Assembly (NCBI GenBank): GCA_035489755.1
Contig: DATGZK010000038.1
Span: 38,799 to 102,798 of the forward strand
Direction: 5' to 3'
DNA length: 64,000 nucleotides
Source: UBA9160 sp035489755
Lineage (GTDB): Bacteria; Myxococcota_A; UBA9160
The position numbers and the translations under genes are program-made. Shown one piece after another: positions 39,168 to 47,647 of the stretch. The first letter of the stretch is position 1; each line of letters opens with the position of its first letter. The notes below the pieces were generated by a model. The model was not told the DNA's origin, did not search any database, and saw nothing but the letters and a program-made list of their open reading frames with translations.

Positions 39168-41444
39168 ATGGTTGCTGCAATCGAATCGAGCCCGGAGATG
39201 ACGGCTGAAGTCTACGCCCGTATGGCGCGCAATCTCGCGGTGGTCCGCCGTCGATTGAATAGGCCATTGACCTTGGCAGATAAGGTCTTGCTCGGACACC
39301 TTGACGCGCCGGAACGCCAGGAACTCGAGCCTGGCAAGAGCTATCTTCTGCTTCGTCCCGACCGGGTCGTATTTCAGGATGTGCTGGGACAGACTGGCAT
39401 GCTGCAATTCATGCAGACCCGGCGGGAAAAGGTGGCGGTGCCAGCGACCATCCACTGCGACCATTTGATCCAGGCGAGGGTTGATGGCGCCTCGGATTTG
39501 CGCGAGTCGCTCGCGGAGAACAAGGAGGTCTACGACTTCCTCCGCTCGGCAGCGGCCAAGTACGGCTTAGGTTTCTGGGGGCCGGGAGCCGGTATCATCC
39601 ACCAAGTCGTACTCGAGAACTATGCCTTCCCCGGCGCTCTCATTATCGGTACCGATTCGCACACGCCAAATGCCGGGGGTCTCGGCGCATGCGCCGTCGG
39701 CGTCGGTGGTGCCGACGCTGTCGAGGTGATTGCCGGACTCCCTTGGGAGGTCCTCTATCCGCGGCATATCGCGGTCTACCTAACCGGCAGGATGAGTGGG
39801 TGGACCGCACCCAAAGACGTCATTCTCTATGTCGCTGGACAACTGACCGTCGCCGGGGGGACCAATGCCATCGTCGAATACATCGGTCCCGGTGCGCGGA
39901 CGATTAGCGCCACCGGAAAAGCCACGATCACCAATATGGGGGCCGAACTCGGAGCGACCACTTCGATCTTTCCTGCTGACGAGCGCATGGACAGGTACCT
40001 GCGGGCGACGGGACGAGGTGCCTTGGTACCCCTCGTCCAGCAGAATCAGCATTTGCTCGAGCCCGACAAGGAGGTCGAGGCGGACCCCGGAAAATACTAC
40101 GACCGCGTGGTCGAGCTCGACCTGGCCAAGCTGGAGCCCCACGTCGTGGGCCCCCACTCACCCGACAGGGCGCGACCGATTTCAAAGCTCGCCGCTGAGG
40201 TGACCGACCCGGCGAATCGGTTCATCGACGAAATCTCGACTGCGCTGATCGGCAGCTGCACCAACTCCTCCTACGAAGATATGAGCCGCGCGGCGGACAT
40301 CGCCGAGCAGGCGAAGGCGCACGGCATCAAGGCGGCCGCCCCTTTTTTGGTCACGCCCGGTTCGGAGCAAGTGCGTGCGACGATTGAACGCGACGGCCAG
40401 ATGCAGTCGCTCAAGGACATGAACGGCACTGTCCTGGCCAACGCCTGCGGTCCTTGCATCGGCCAGTGGCGCCGATCTGCCGAAGTGGGTGCGGTGCCCA
40501 ATACGATCGTCACCTCGTACAACCGCAACTTCCCGCGACGCAACGACGGTCAGCCGACGACGATGAACTTCATCGCAAGTCCCGAGGTCGTCACTGCCTT
40601 TGCCCTTGCCGCGCGGCTGTCGTTCAACCCCATGACCGACGCGCTGACCGGCGCCGACGGCAAGCCGTTCCGGCTCGACCCGCCGAAGCCCGCTCCAGAG
40701 GTGCCCGCGAAGGATTTCGACCGCGGACACGCGACCTACACTGCGCCTCCCGAAGACGGCAGCAGCGTTACGCTCAAGGTGGATCCGAACAGCGAGCGGC
40801 TGCAGTTGATGGAACCGTGGCCCGGCTGGGACGGCGGGGATTTCCTCAATATGCCGGTTCTCATCAAGACCAAAGGCAAGACCACGACGGACCACATTTC
40901 TCCCGCTGGTCCCTGGCTTCGCTATCGCGGCCACTTGGACCGGTTCAGCGACAACATGTTGATGGGAGCGACCAATGCATTTACCGGCGACGCCGGCACC
41001 GGCCTAAACGTCTTGACCGGCGAAAGAGAGCAGGCGATCGCCAAGATCGCCCGGTACTACAAGGTCCAAGGGGTCAAGTGGGTGATTATTGGTGATCACA
41101 ACTACGGCGAAGGAAGCAGTCGCGAGCACGCCGCGCTGTCGCCGCGCCTGCTGGGCGGTGCCGCGGTGATCGCCCGAAGCTTTGCGCGCATTCACGAATC
41201 CAATCTGAAGAAGCAAGGCCTGCTGGCCCTGACCCTTCAGCATGCGGCCGACTACGACCTCATCCGTGTGGACGATCGCCTCAGCCTCGTCGGTTTGGCG
41301 GGGATGGCACCCGGCAAGCCCGTCGAGTGCCGCATCCAACATGGAGACGGCACCATCGAGACCCTGCAGCTCAACCACACCTTCAACGCCTCTCAGCTGC
41401 AGTGGTTCCGCAGGGGGTCGGCGCTGAACCTGTTCCACCATTGA
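39168..41444 (+). CDS. Aconitate hydratase, mitochondrial-type
   Basis: 758-residue [4Fe-4S] dehydratase interconverting citrate and isocitrate in the TCA cycle. The three cluster cysteines are visible: Cys364 in IGSCTNSSYEDM and Cys427/Cys430 in ANACGPCIGQW. Other landmarks are GTDSHTPNAGGLGACAVGVGG, SYNRNFPRRNDG, TTDHISPAGPWLRYRGHL and GEGSSREHAALSPRLLGG (substrate-binding Ser-Arg). Length and sequence correspond to the mitochondrial-type (Aco2-like) aconitase of some bacteria rather than AcnA (about 890) or AcnB (about 860). No TCA-cycle neighbours are present; it stands alone between secreted-protein genes. Codon use is like the rest of the window. Confidence 0.95.
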   Translation: MVAAIESSPEMTAEVYARMARNLAVVRRRLNRPLTLADKVLLGHLDAPERQELEPGKSYLLLRPDRVVFQDVLGQTGMLQFMQTRREKVAVPATIHCDHLIQARVDGASDLRESLAENKEVYDFLRSAAAKYGLGFWGPGAGIIHQVVLENYAFPGALIIGTDSHTPNAGGLGACAVGVGGADAVEVIAGLPWEVLYPRHIAVYLTGRMSGWTAPKDVILYVAGQLTVAGGTNAIVEYIGPGARTISATGKATITNMGAELGATTSIFPADERMDRYLRATGRGALVPLVQQNQHLLEPDKEVEADPGKYYDRVVELDLAKLEPHVVGPHSPDRARPISKLAAEVTDPANRFIDEISTALIGSCTNSSYEDMSRAADIAEQAKAHGIKAAAPFLVTPGSEQVRATIERDGQMQSLKDMNGTVLANACGPCIGQWRRSAEVGAVPNTIVTSYNRNFPRRNDGQPTTMNFIASPEVVTAFALAARLSFNPMTDALTGADGKPFRLDPPKPAPEVPAKDFDRGHATYTAPPEDGSSVTLKVDPNSERLQLMEPWPGWDGGDFLNMPVLIKTKGKTTTDHISPAGPWLRYRGHLDRFSDNMLMGATNAFTGDAGTGLNVLTGEREQAIAKIARYYKVQGVKWVIIGDHNYGEGSSREHAALSPRLLGGAAVIARSFARIHESNLKKQGLLALTLQHAADYDLIRVDDRLSLVGLAGMAPGKPVECRIQHGDGTIETLQLNHTFNASQLQWFRRGSALNLFHH

Positions 41445-41623
41445 GTGGCCTTCGGCGGGTCGCGGGTATTGCAAAGCTACGGCGGTACCCGGACTACGCA
41501 GCACTCAGCGGCAAGCGCGCCATCGCTCGGGTAGGCGATATGAAAGTTCGATGACGAGCCACAACTTATCGCGATCTATGTGTAAAAGCGGGCGACCCTT
41601 GTCCCAGGTAAGTCACCTGCATC

Positions 41624-42436
41624 TCAAGAGAGCTGGCCTAGCGCCCGATAGACAACGATCCCCAGATGCTCACGCAGAGCCTTTGTCGTAGAAGCGAGTG
41701 CATCCGCGCTGGGGAGCAGTGCGGAGAAGACTGCTTCAGCCAGCGAGAGACCAGACCGTCGAGGTTTTATGTCGACGACCTTGAAATCCGTCGGCGAAGG
41801 GAGGATTTCGAAGCCCTGATGGCGGAATAAACCCACAGCGCGCGGCATGTGGAGAGCTGAAGTGACCAACAGGATGCGATGCAGGCCTAGTGGTCCGAGC
41901 ATTCGCTTCGCCTCCACTGCGTTCTCGAATGTGTTCCGCGACCGATCTTCCTCCAGGATTGCAGCCTTCGGGACGCCGAAAAAGCGTAACACCTCTGCCA
42001 TATCTGGAGCCTCCGGCGTCTCACGGATCGCGTACTCCGAGCGCCCGGAGCAGACGAGGATCAGACGCGCCTTTCCGCGTTGAAAGAGACGGGCGGCGTG
42101 CACGAGCCGGTTGCTGCCGTCACCAACGAGCTCGATCTCGGTGCGGGGCGGTACCGCCGGCTCCGTAGCGCCCCCTAGCACGACAATCGCATCGGCAGTC
42201 GGCGGATCTGCATCGGGGAGATACTGACGCTCGAGCGAACGCGTCAGGGCCTCCGACACCCAGCCATTCCCGCCCAGCCATAGGATACTGATCGCCCCGG
42301 CCAGCAGCGCACGCCGCCATCGCGCCAGGGGGCCACCGAGGAGAACAATGAGCAGAGACAAAAACGTCAGAGTCAGCGGAAATACGATTTCTGGCAAAAG
42401 CTTGGAAAGAAAAAGGAATGTGTCAGCGCACACCAT
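41624..42436 (-). CDS. DUF218/YdcF-like membrane protein (copy 1)
   Basis: 270-residue inner-membrane protein of the YdcF/SanA/DUF218 family. Two N-terminal membrane helices (LLPEIVFPLTLTFLSLLIVLLGG, ALLAGAISILWLGGNGWV) precede the DUF218 core: PTADAIVVLGGATEPA, RLVHAARLFQRGKARLILVCSG, RSRNTFENAVEAKRML, LLVTSALHMPRAVGLFRHQGF. ATG 42436 (MVCADTFLFLSKLLPE) matches the start of copy 2; the frame is open a little further upstream. It is closely similar to the protein at 51280-52089 along its whole length. DUF218 proteins are tied to envelope and polysaccharide biosynthesis (ElyC-like), which fits the surrounding region. Confidence 0.85.
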   Translation of the reverse strand: MVCADTFLFLSKLLPEIVFPLTLTFLSLLIVLLGGPLARWRRALLAGAISILWLGGNGWVSEALTRSLERQYLPDADPPTADAIVVLGGATEPAVPPRTEIELVGDGSNRLVHAARLFQRGKARLILVCSGRSEYAIRETPEAPDMAEVLRFFGVPKAAILEEDRSRNTFENAVEAKRMLGPLGLHRILLVTSALHMPRAVGLFRHQGFEILPSPTDFKVVDIKPRRSGLSLAEAVFSALLPSADALASTTKALREHLGIVVYRALGQLS

Positions 42437-42797
42437 GTATCGAGAGGTTAGCATCTCCCCTTGTTGCGGTGGCGCTCGCGAGCGCAGTCCGGTCCCTTTT
42501 GGAGACATTCAAAGGTTGCGTCCAAAAGCGACCGCGCCACCGCGGCCCGCCCTTCTGCAGCAGCAACGCCGGATGCCCTTACCCCGTGGCCGAGGTGATT
42601 CAGTACTCTAGGACATACCGAAACTCGCGGGAGTGCTCACAGAGCACATCGTGACTGCATGTCCATGAGCCGGCACCAGCATCCCGCGGAAGTGATATGT
42701 TTTCTGGGCACACCCTCCTACTCGTCAGATGTACGCAGCGTCTTGACTCGTTTCCGCGCGCATACTGCTGAAGGTCCCAGACAGCGAAATCACTTCT
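42437..42797 (+). other. Intergenic, no gene seen
   Basis: 361 bp between the DUF218 gene and the methyltransferase gene, both on the minus strand. No supported gene, RNA or repeat; would carry the DUF218 promoter. Confidence 0.35.
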
Positions 42798-43823
42798 TTA
42801 GTCCTTGCGGGCTACGGCAAGCAACTCTCGGCGCATGCCGCGAAACGGCATGGTGATTAGGCTGTGAGCAACATACGCTACGTCCCGTTTCCCGCGGAGA
42901 TGGAACTCGCGCTCGTAGAAGGGCGCATCCTTAAGATACGAGAACCACCGCGAGTAGTCTAGCTCCGACGCATCTGCGGGTGGAGGAGCTACGCTGCCCG
43001 GGAAGGAATTGAATGGCATCACACGTACGTTCTGGAAGCCGGCTTCACCTAGCACGTATCGCAATTCACCCGGGGTATACTCGCGCACGTGTCCTGTGAA
43101 GACTGGACGGTGCCACTGCGGGCTGTGATACCAATCCTGAATCGAGGCGTGCACGCTTCCTCCTAAGAGGAGCAACAATCGGTTATGGAGTGAGCTCAGA
43201 TTCGGTGTCGTGATCACGATTCGACCGCCGCGACGTAGCACCCGGTAGCTTTCGTTCAGCATGCGCTTCGGGCTGCCGTGGATATGCTCGATCATATCGT
43301 TGCTGTTCACGATATCGAATGAACTGGTTTCGAACGGAAGCTGATTGGTTAGCGCGTTGTAGCCCGCATACGACACACCAAACCACTTGCGAAGCGGCTG
43401 AAGCAACGGGTGCCACTCATTCCGCTCGTCATCGACGCCTGTGACGCGCATGCCCATCAAGCTGCACGCGTAGCCTACCACGCCCATCGATAGCCCTATG
43501 TCGAGTAAGTCCAACCCCACCTCCGACTGGGTGCCGCTCCGTTCGAGCTGAATGTCGTCCGAACAACTCGCGATCGCCCTCAAATAGTGGCGATAATTCG
43601 GGTAGCAGTGTGCGCCTTCCTTCGCCGTCCACTCGCGCGGCAAGGTGGCGTATACGCGGTCGAGGATCGCCGCGACGTCGCGCGCGGATCGCCGGACCGG
43701 GAGCGGTAAATCAGCTGCCGCCCTTACCTGCCGAGCAGGCGGGCCGACCCCGCTTGCTTTCGGATTTTCTGCCTCCGAGACAGCACTGGTGGGTCGAAGA
43801 GCAGTAGGCAGCCGGATTCGCAT
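42798..43823 (-). CDS. SAM-dependent methyltransferase (class I)
   Basis: 341-residue cytosolic methyltransferase. The SAM-binding domain begins LDLLDIGLSMGVVGYACSLMG, a slightly unusual motif I (GLSMG rather than GCGxG), then RVTGVDDERNEW, FDIVNSNDMIEHIHGSP and VLRRGGRIVITTPN (motif post-III with Pro-Asn). The C-terminal part is rich in aromatic residues (DWYHSPQWHRPVFTGHVREYTPGELRYVL), as in methyltransferases acting on lipid-linked sugars. The first 45 residues are low-complexity. It sits in the polysaccharide region next to the DUF218 copy 1 gene; the substrate is likely a glycan or nucleotide sugar, by context only. Confidence 0.85.
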   Translation of the reverse strand: MRIRLPTALRPTSAVSEAENPKASGVGPPARQVRAAADLPLPVRRSARDVAAILDRVYATLPREWTAKEGAHCYPNYRHYLRAIASCSDDIQLERSGTQSEVGLDLLDIGLSMGVVGYACSLMGMRVTGVDDERNEWHPLLQPLRKWFGVSYAGYNALTNQLPFETSSFDIVNSNDMIEHIHGSPKRMLNESYRVLRRGGRIVITTPNLSSLHNRLLLLLGGSVHASIQDWYHSPQWHRPVFTGHVREYTPGELRYVLGEAGFQNVRVMPFNSFPGSVAPPPADASELDYSRWFSYLKDAPFYEREFHLRGKRDVAYVAHSLITMPFRGMRRELLAVARKD

Positions 43824-44299
43824 AGAACTCCTCCTTTGCAGCGAGCATCAGGATCCTCGGCGTTTGGGCTGCTCAGAACGGTCAGGTTGGCAGGCCAGGG
43901 CAGCCGAGTCGCGCTTTGGCACTCTATGAGTGGAGTGGTCTGGGGAACGGAGAAGGTGGCAGAGATGCCGCAAATTCCGCGGGAAGGTCCCGTAAGATCG
44001 GGCCATTCTCAATCGAAGGAACCCAACCCCAAGCAGAATCTGGTTTGAAGTCTCCCCCAGGGGAAAGGTCGGTTCTGGGTTGAGCGTGCCAGTGCCTCCA
44101 GCGAATCCGCCTCCACGGCCACGCCGTCCCCTTACAGCGCGCGGGCCTCCCAGTCTTTGAACGTTCGGACCGACCTAGATCGTCGGCGAAAGCGCTGCGT
44201 TGATGTGGATTCGGTATCCGAAGGATACTCGACACAGCAGTGTTTGATCGGTGTTGCGAAGGGTACGCGCCACGCGGTCGATATTGCCAGCCGGATCCG
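43824..44299 (+). other. Intergenic, lower-GC, no gene seen
   Basis: 476 bp upstream of the methyltransferase gene and downstream of the PEP-CTERM gene. GC is visibly lower from here to about 47 kb. No supported open frame. Confidence 0.35.
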
Positions 44300-44899
44300 T
44301 CAGACGTGGCGTTGTTTTTGTTTCCGGCTCGCGAGCAACACGGCTCCCATCGACACCAAAGCGGCTGTCCCTGGTTCGGGGACGGGCAAAATCGTTGACG
44401 TTATCTGTAGCGGGCCGAAGGCGGTCGCACCGGATCCTCCGATATCCATGTCGAACACGCTAGGTGTCTCAAATGCACCACCCTTTCCAGGGTTTAAGGA
44501 TAGATCAAAGGAAAATGCGGTGAAGTCGTATGTTACTGCGATGTTCGCCAGGTTTGCGATTGTGATTTGAGTCCCCGGGTAGCCGCTTGGCACACTGATC
44601 ATTCCAGGATCTGTGGCTCCGAAATGCGTGAAAGTGCCATCAAATCCTGCAAGCAGCGATATTGTCGCGACGATTTCGTTGGGATCGATCAGGACGGTGC
44701 CGGGTACCGCTACGTCGTATGTCCCCAGTGTTTCCCAGATGGAGCCAGTTCCCAGAGTTCCTGACAGTGACGCAGTGAAACTCACCTGAATCACGATAGC
44801 CGAGGCGGGAGTCGGTACCGATAGTACCAGCCCGATCATTGTCGGGACTGGCAGCACGAGAAGCCACCTACGCCCCGTTGAGCACCTTGTGGGAGTCAT
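44300..44899 (-). CDS. PEP-CTERM sorted secreted protein (lower GC)
   Basis: 199-residue secreted protein: signal peptide (WLLVLPVPTMIGLVLSVPTPASA), beta-rich mature part (VIQVSFTASLSGTLGTGSIW, NPNEI-like IDPNEIVATISLLAG, AVTYDFTAFSFDLSL) and sorting tail VPEPGTAALVSMGAVLLAS + RKQKQRHV. The basic end contains Lys/Gln rather than only Arg. Codon use is richer in A/T than in the 5-35 kb genes. It is adjacent to an IS3 fragment, so this segment may have been acquired. Confidence 0.85.
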   Translation of the reverse strand: MTPTRCSTGRRWLLVLPVPTMIGLVLSVPTPASAIVIQVSFTASLSGTLGTGSIWETLGTYDVAVPGTVLIDPNEIVATISLLAGFDGTFTHFGATDPGMISVPSGYPGTQITIANLANIAVTYDFTAFSFDLSLNPGKGGAFETPSVFDMDIGGSGATAFGPLQITSTILPVPEPGTAALVSMGAVLLASRKQKQRHV

Positions 44900-44969
44900 A
44901 TGGTCGCTACCTTGACCTGCCTCGGTTCTTCGGACTGAGCCGCTTGGGTTTTCCGGGCCAATGCCAGGG

Positions 44970-45152
44970 TTAGTTTTCGGCGGTTAATGAACTCGTTCGC
45001 TTCTCCAAGTCCTCGATCCGTGCGGCAAATTCGGCCGGCGCCAGCTCCTTGAGAGCTTGGTGAAGCCGACTCTCGTTGTAGTCCCGTCTCCAGAACTCGA
45101 TCTTCGCCCGGGCGTCCTCGAGCGTCTCGAACCAATGCACGTTCAGGCACTC
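44970..45152 (-). pseudogene. IS3-family transposase C-terminal fragment
   Basis: About 60 codons matching the C terminus of IS3/IS407-type OrfB transposases: ECLNVHWFETLEDARAKIE, RRDYNESRLHQALKELAPAE and a Glu/Lys tail. The catalytic DDE core is absent: upstream of Glu at 45152 the frame reads unrelated sequence. No terminal inverted repeats seen. A remnant of an old insertion beside the PEP-CTERM and beta-helix genes. Confidence 0.75.
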
Positions 45153-45287
45153 TGTAGAGCAAATCGAGACGGCGCAGAACAGGCGCCCCCTTTGCCGGCG
45201 CACCGCAGGATAGGACTATCTTGCTTGAAGCAAGTCTGTCACGCGCGCTGCACCGCTGCTGTTATGCCCCCCAATTGCCAACTCCTC

Positions 45288-46961
45288 TCACGGACACGGC
45301 AGCGCCTCGTCGGGAAACGCCGCGGGCGGCGCGTTACCCGGGTTGTGGCTGCCAGAGCCCGCCCGGATGTAGTCCACGATCCGCTGGTCGAGCGCGTCGC
45401 GGCACGGTTCCGTAGCGCCGGCGGTGTCAAGTACGGCAGTGAATACGTCCGGGTACACGGCGTCCGAAGGGGGCACGTGCGGCGTCTGGCGCGCGATTGC
45501 GCGCACAGTGCCGTGGTCCGGTGCAGTTCCAACCGAGCACGGGCTGTTACCGGGTAGCGTGCACGTTCCGCCGATGCCGCAGTCCTCTGTGTCGTGACCG
45601 TTGCGGCAGCCCTGCCCCGGATTCGTACCCCCGACACAGCGATTCAGAACAGTCGAGATCGCATCGCAGTCGCATTGGCTCGTTTCGTCGGCGCTTACCG
45701 TCGTGCAGTCTGAAGCATGATTCCCTCCGCTCGGAAGGAGCACATTCCGCTCTGCATAGAGGCTCGTGAGGCCTTGCTCTCTGATCGTGACACCGCCGCA
45801 CGTTGAGCCGGGACAATCGCTGGCGCTACTGCAGTACTGCCCCGCTTTCGCTCCGCTAAGGCAAGCCTGCCACCAACGGTACGTATAGTCATGCATAACC
45901 GGTGTCTTGTGGTCTAAACTCTCCGGCCCCTGTCCGCTTTGGTAGTAGTTGCCGACGGCATCGGCATATGTTGTGTAGTTGGGCGACCGGCTTGAGACAC
46001 GCAAACCGTAGTGGTAAGACGATACGATATTATTAATCCACTCGAGGTAGGAGGAGCCCGTGAGTGGATCCGTTCCGTCGTCGTGGCCCGCGCCTGGGGC
46101 GAACTGTGGGTGCCGATCCGACGAGTTCGCGGAAATGTTTCGGTAGAACGTGATATTGCTAACATCGCCACCGATCAAAATGTTCACTGAATCCTTGATG
46201 GGCTCTGCGATGACCGAGTATTGCACCGTAACGTTGCGGACAGGCGGACCGTTGCCGTTTTGATTGCATCCGCTTTGGTCGGAATATGTATAGATCGTAA
46301 GATTCTTGAAGTTGCCCCATTCGCTTGACACGTGATCGAGCACGATGTGATCGCCGCACACGATGTTGATGTTCTGCTTGCTTGTGTTCGACGGTGCTCC
46401 AGGGGGATAGTCCTGCTTGTGCCCGCGGTGCCTTAAGTAACGAATGATAGTGTTTCCACCGAGTAGGTTGATCGAAAAATCGACGAACTGGATGCCGTGA
46501 TTCTTTGCCCTCGATCCGTCGATCGTAATGTTTACTTGCTTGATGAAGACGTCGCTGTGCAACGCGATCGTTCCTGAGCATCCACCACCAGGACATCCAT
46601 CGAAGGTCACTGTGCAACCATTCTGCGCTGCGCAGCAGGAATTGCCCTTCTCCTCGACGATGGCACGGAAGCTCCCTGGCGCGGGGTTGTTGTAGTCGTC
46701 GGGTGTCGTGATGTCCGACACGGCGCAGATCGGCTTTCCGGCGCCGCCGGTCGTGCCGGCGCCGTAGCCGAAAATCGTGAAGCCTTGGGCGTTTGAACCT
46801 GCGCTTGGCAGGGAATCCGAAAGGAGCACTAGCTGCGGAGCCCCTGGCATGGATAGGGAGGTGTCCTGTGCGGTTCCCGCCGCCGGTGCCAGCGCTGCGG
46901 ATAGAGATAGGGCAAACCAGCCCACGAAGCTCGGGCGCCTCAGGGTGCTCTTAAACGTCAT
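45288..46961 (-). CDS. Secreted pectate-lyase-like beta-helix protein with Cys-rich insert
   Basis: 557-residue secreted protein. ATG 46961 is preferred because AGGAG sits just upstream (alternative GTG 46976). After a signal peptide (WFALSLSAALAPAAGTAQ) comes IFGYGAGTTGGAGKPICAVSD, a PL1-type opening, then right-handed beta-helix rungs (VNITIDGSRAKNHGIQFVDF, INIVCGDHIVLDHVSSEWGN, GGDVSNITFYRNISANSSDRH). The C-terminal half has linker modules rich in Cys: CLSGAKAGQYCSSASDCPGS and CVGGTNPGQGCRNGHDTEDC. The usual pectate-lyase catalytic Arg and Ca Asp set is not clear, so it may be a lyase for another surface glycan. A paralogue without the extra Cys modules is at 52912-54255. Confidence 0.8.
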   Translation of the reverse strand: MTFKSTLRRPSFVGWFALSLSAALAPAAGTAQDTSLSMPGAPQLVLLSDSLPSAGSNAQGFTIFGYGAGTTGGAGKPICAVSDITTPDDYNNPAPGSFRAIVEEKGNSCCAAQNGCTVTFDGCPGGGCSGTIALHSDVFIKQVNITIDGSRAKNHGIQFVDFSINLLGGNTIIRYLRHRGHKQDYPPGAPSNTSKQNINIVCGDHIVLDHVSSEWGNFKNLTIYTYSDQSGCNQNGNGPPVRNVTVQYSVIAEPIKDSVNILIGGDVSNITFYRNISANSSDRHPQFAPGAGHDDGTDPLTGSSYLEWINNIVSSYHYGLRVSSRSPNYTTYADAVGNYYQSGQGPESLDHKTPVMHDYTYRWWQACLSGAKAGQYCSSASDCPGSTCGGVTIREQGLTSLYAERNVLLPSGGNHASDCTTVSADETSQCDCDAISTVLNRCVGGTNPGQGCRNGHDTEDCGIGGTCTLPGNSPCSVGTAPDHGTVRAIARQTPHVPPSDAVYPDVFTAVLDTAGATEPCRDALDQRIVDYIRAGSGSHNPGNAPPAAFPDEALPCP

Positions 46962-46976
46962 CAAGCTCCTGCGCAC

Positions 46977-47647
46977 GAGCGTCTCTGGAAGCAGTTGTCT
47001 TGGCTTGTCGGCATTCGAGTCGCTGCCTCTTGTGATTTAGCGCACAGGGAAAAACAGCAGGTTCTGTGTCGAATAGGGGACGGAAAAGACGCATCGTCTC
47101 CACGGGATCGTCGATACATCGATAGCGGCATCTTCATGTTGTGTGGCGGAGGTGTGGGCGACCGTGACCGAGTTGGGTGCGAGGTTGTTGGGGTACGACT
47201 TGATCGGGCGGCCGTGCGGTCGGACCTAACAGTTCACGGGGCGCAACCACGGACCCGCTTCAGCGAAGCTGGGCTCTCACGGCCAGCGGTAGCTGGGTGT
47301 TCCTTTCGCGCGGGGTAATCGACCCATACGCCGTCTTGGGGCCCGCTCGGATTTGAGGGGTGTCGCCGAGTTTGGTGCACACAGAGAAGGATTCGGTGGC
47401 GAGGGAAGTGCGACGGAAGCCTCGCGCAGTCCGTTGTGACATTTCATAGGGCGGCTAACGCGGCCTCTGTTTTGAAGTGCAGCGCGGGAAAAACGAGTGC
47501 ATCAAAGCTCCGCAGAGATGAGCCTGTGCCGACCCTCGGGCCGCGCTGCGGCTCGCGCTGGAGAGGAAACTGGGAAGCTGGTGCGCCTGCTCTAAAGCGC
47601 AGTCAGGCCCTTGGGACCTGCAATTCGCTCTCTCGCGCGTCCGCTAT
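46977..47647 (+). other. Intergenic, no gene seen
   Basis: About 670 bp of mixed composition between two secreted-protein genes transcribed leftward. No reliable open frame on either strand; promoter of the beta-helix gene is expected here. Confidence 0.35.
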
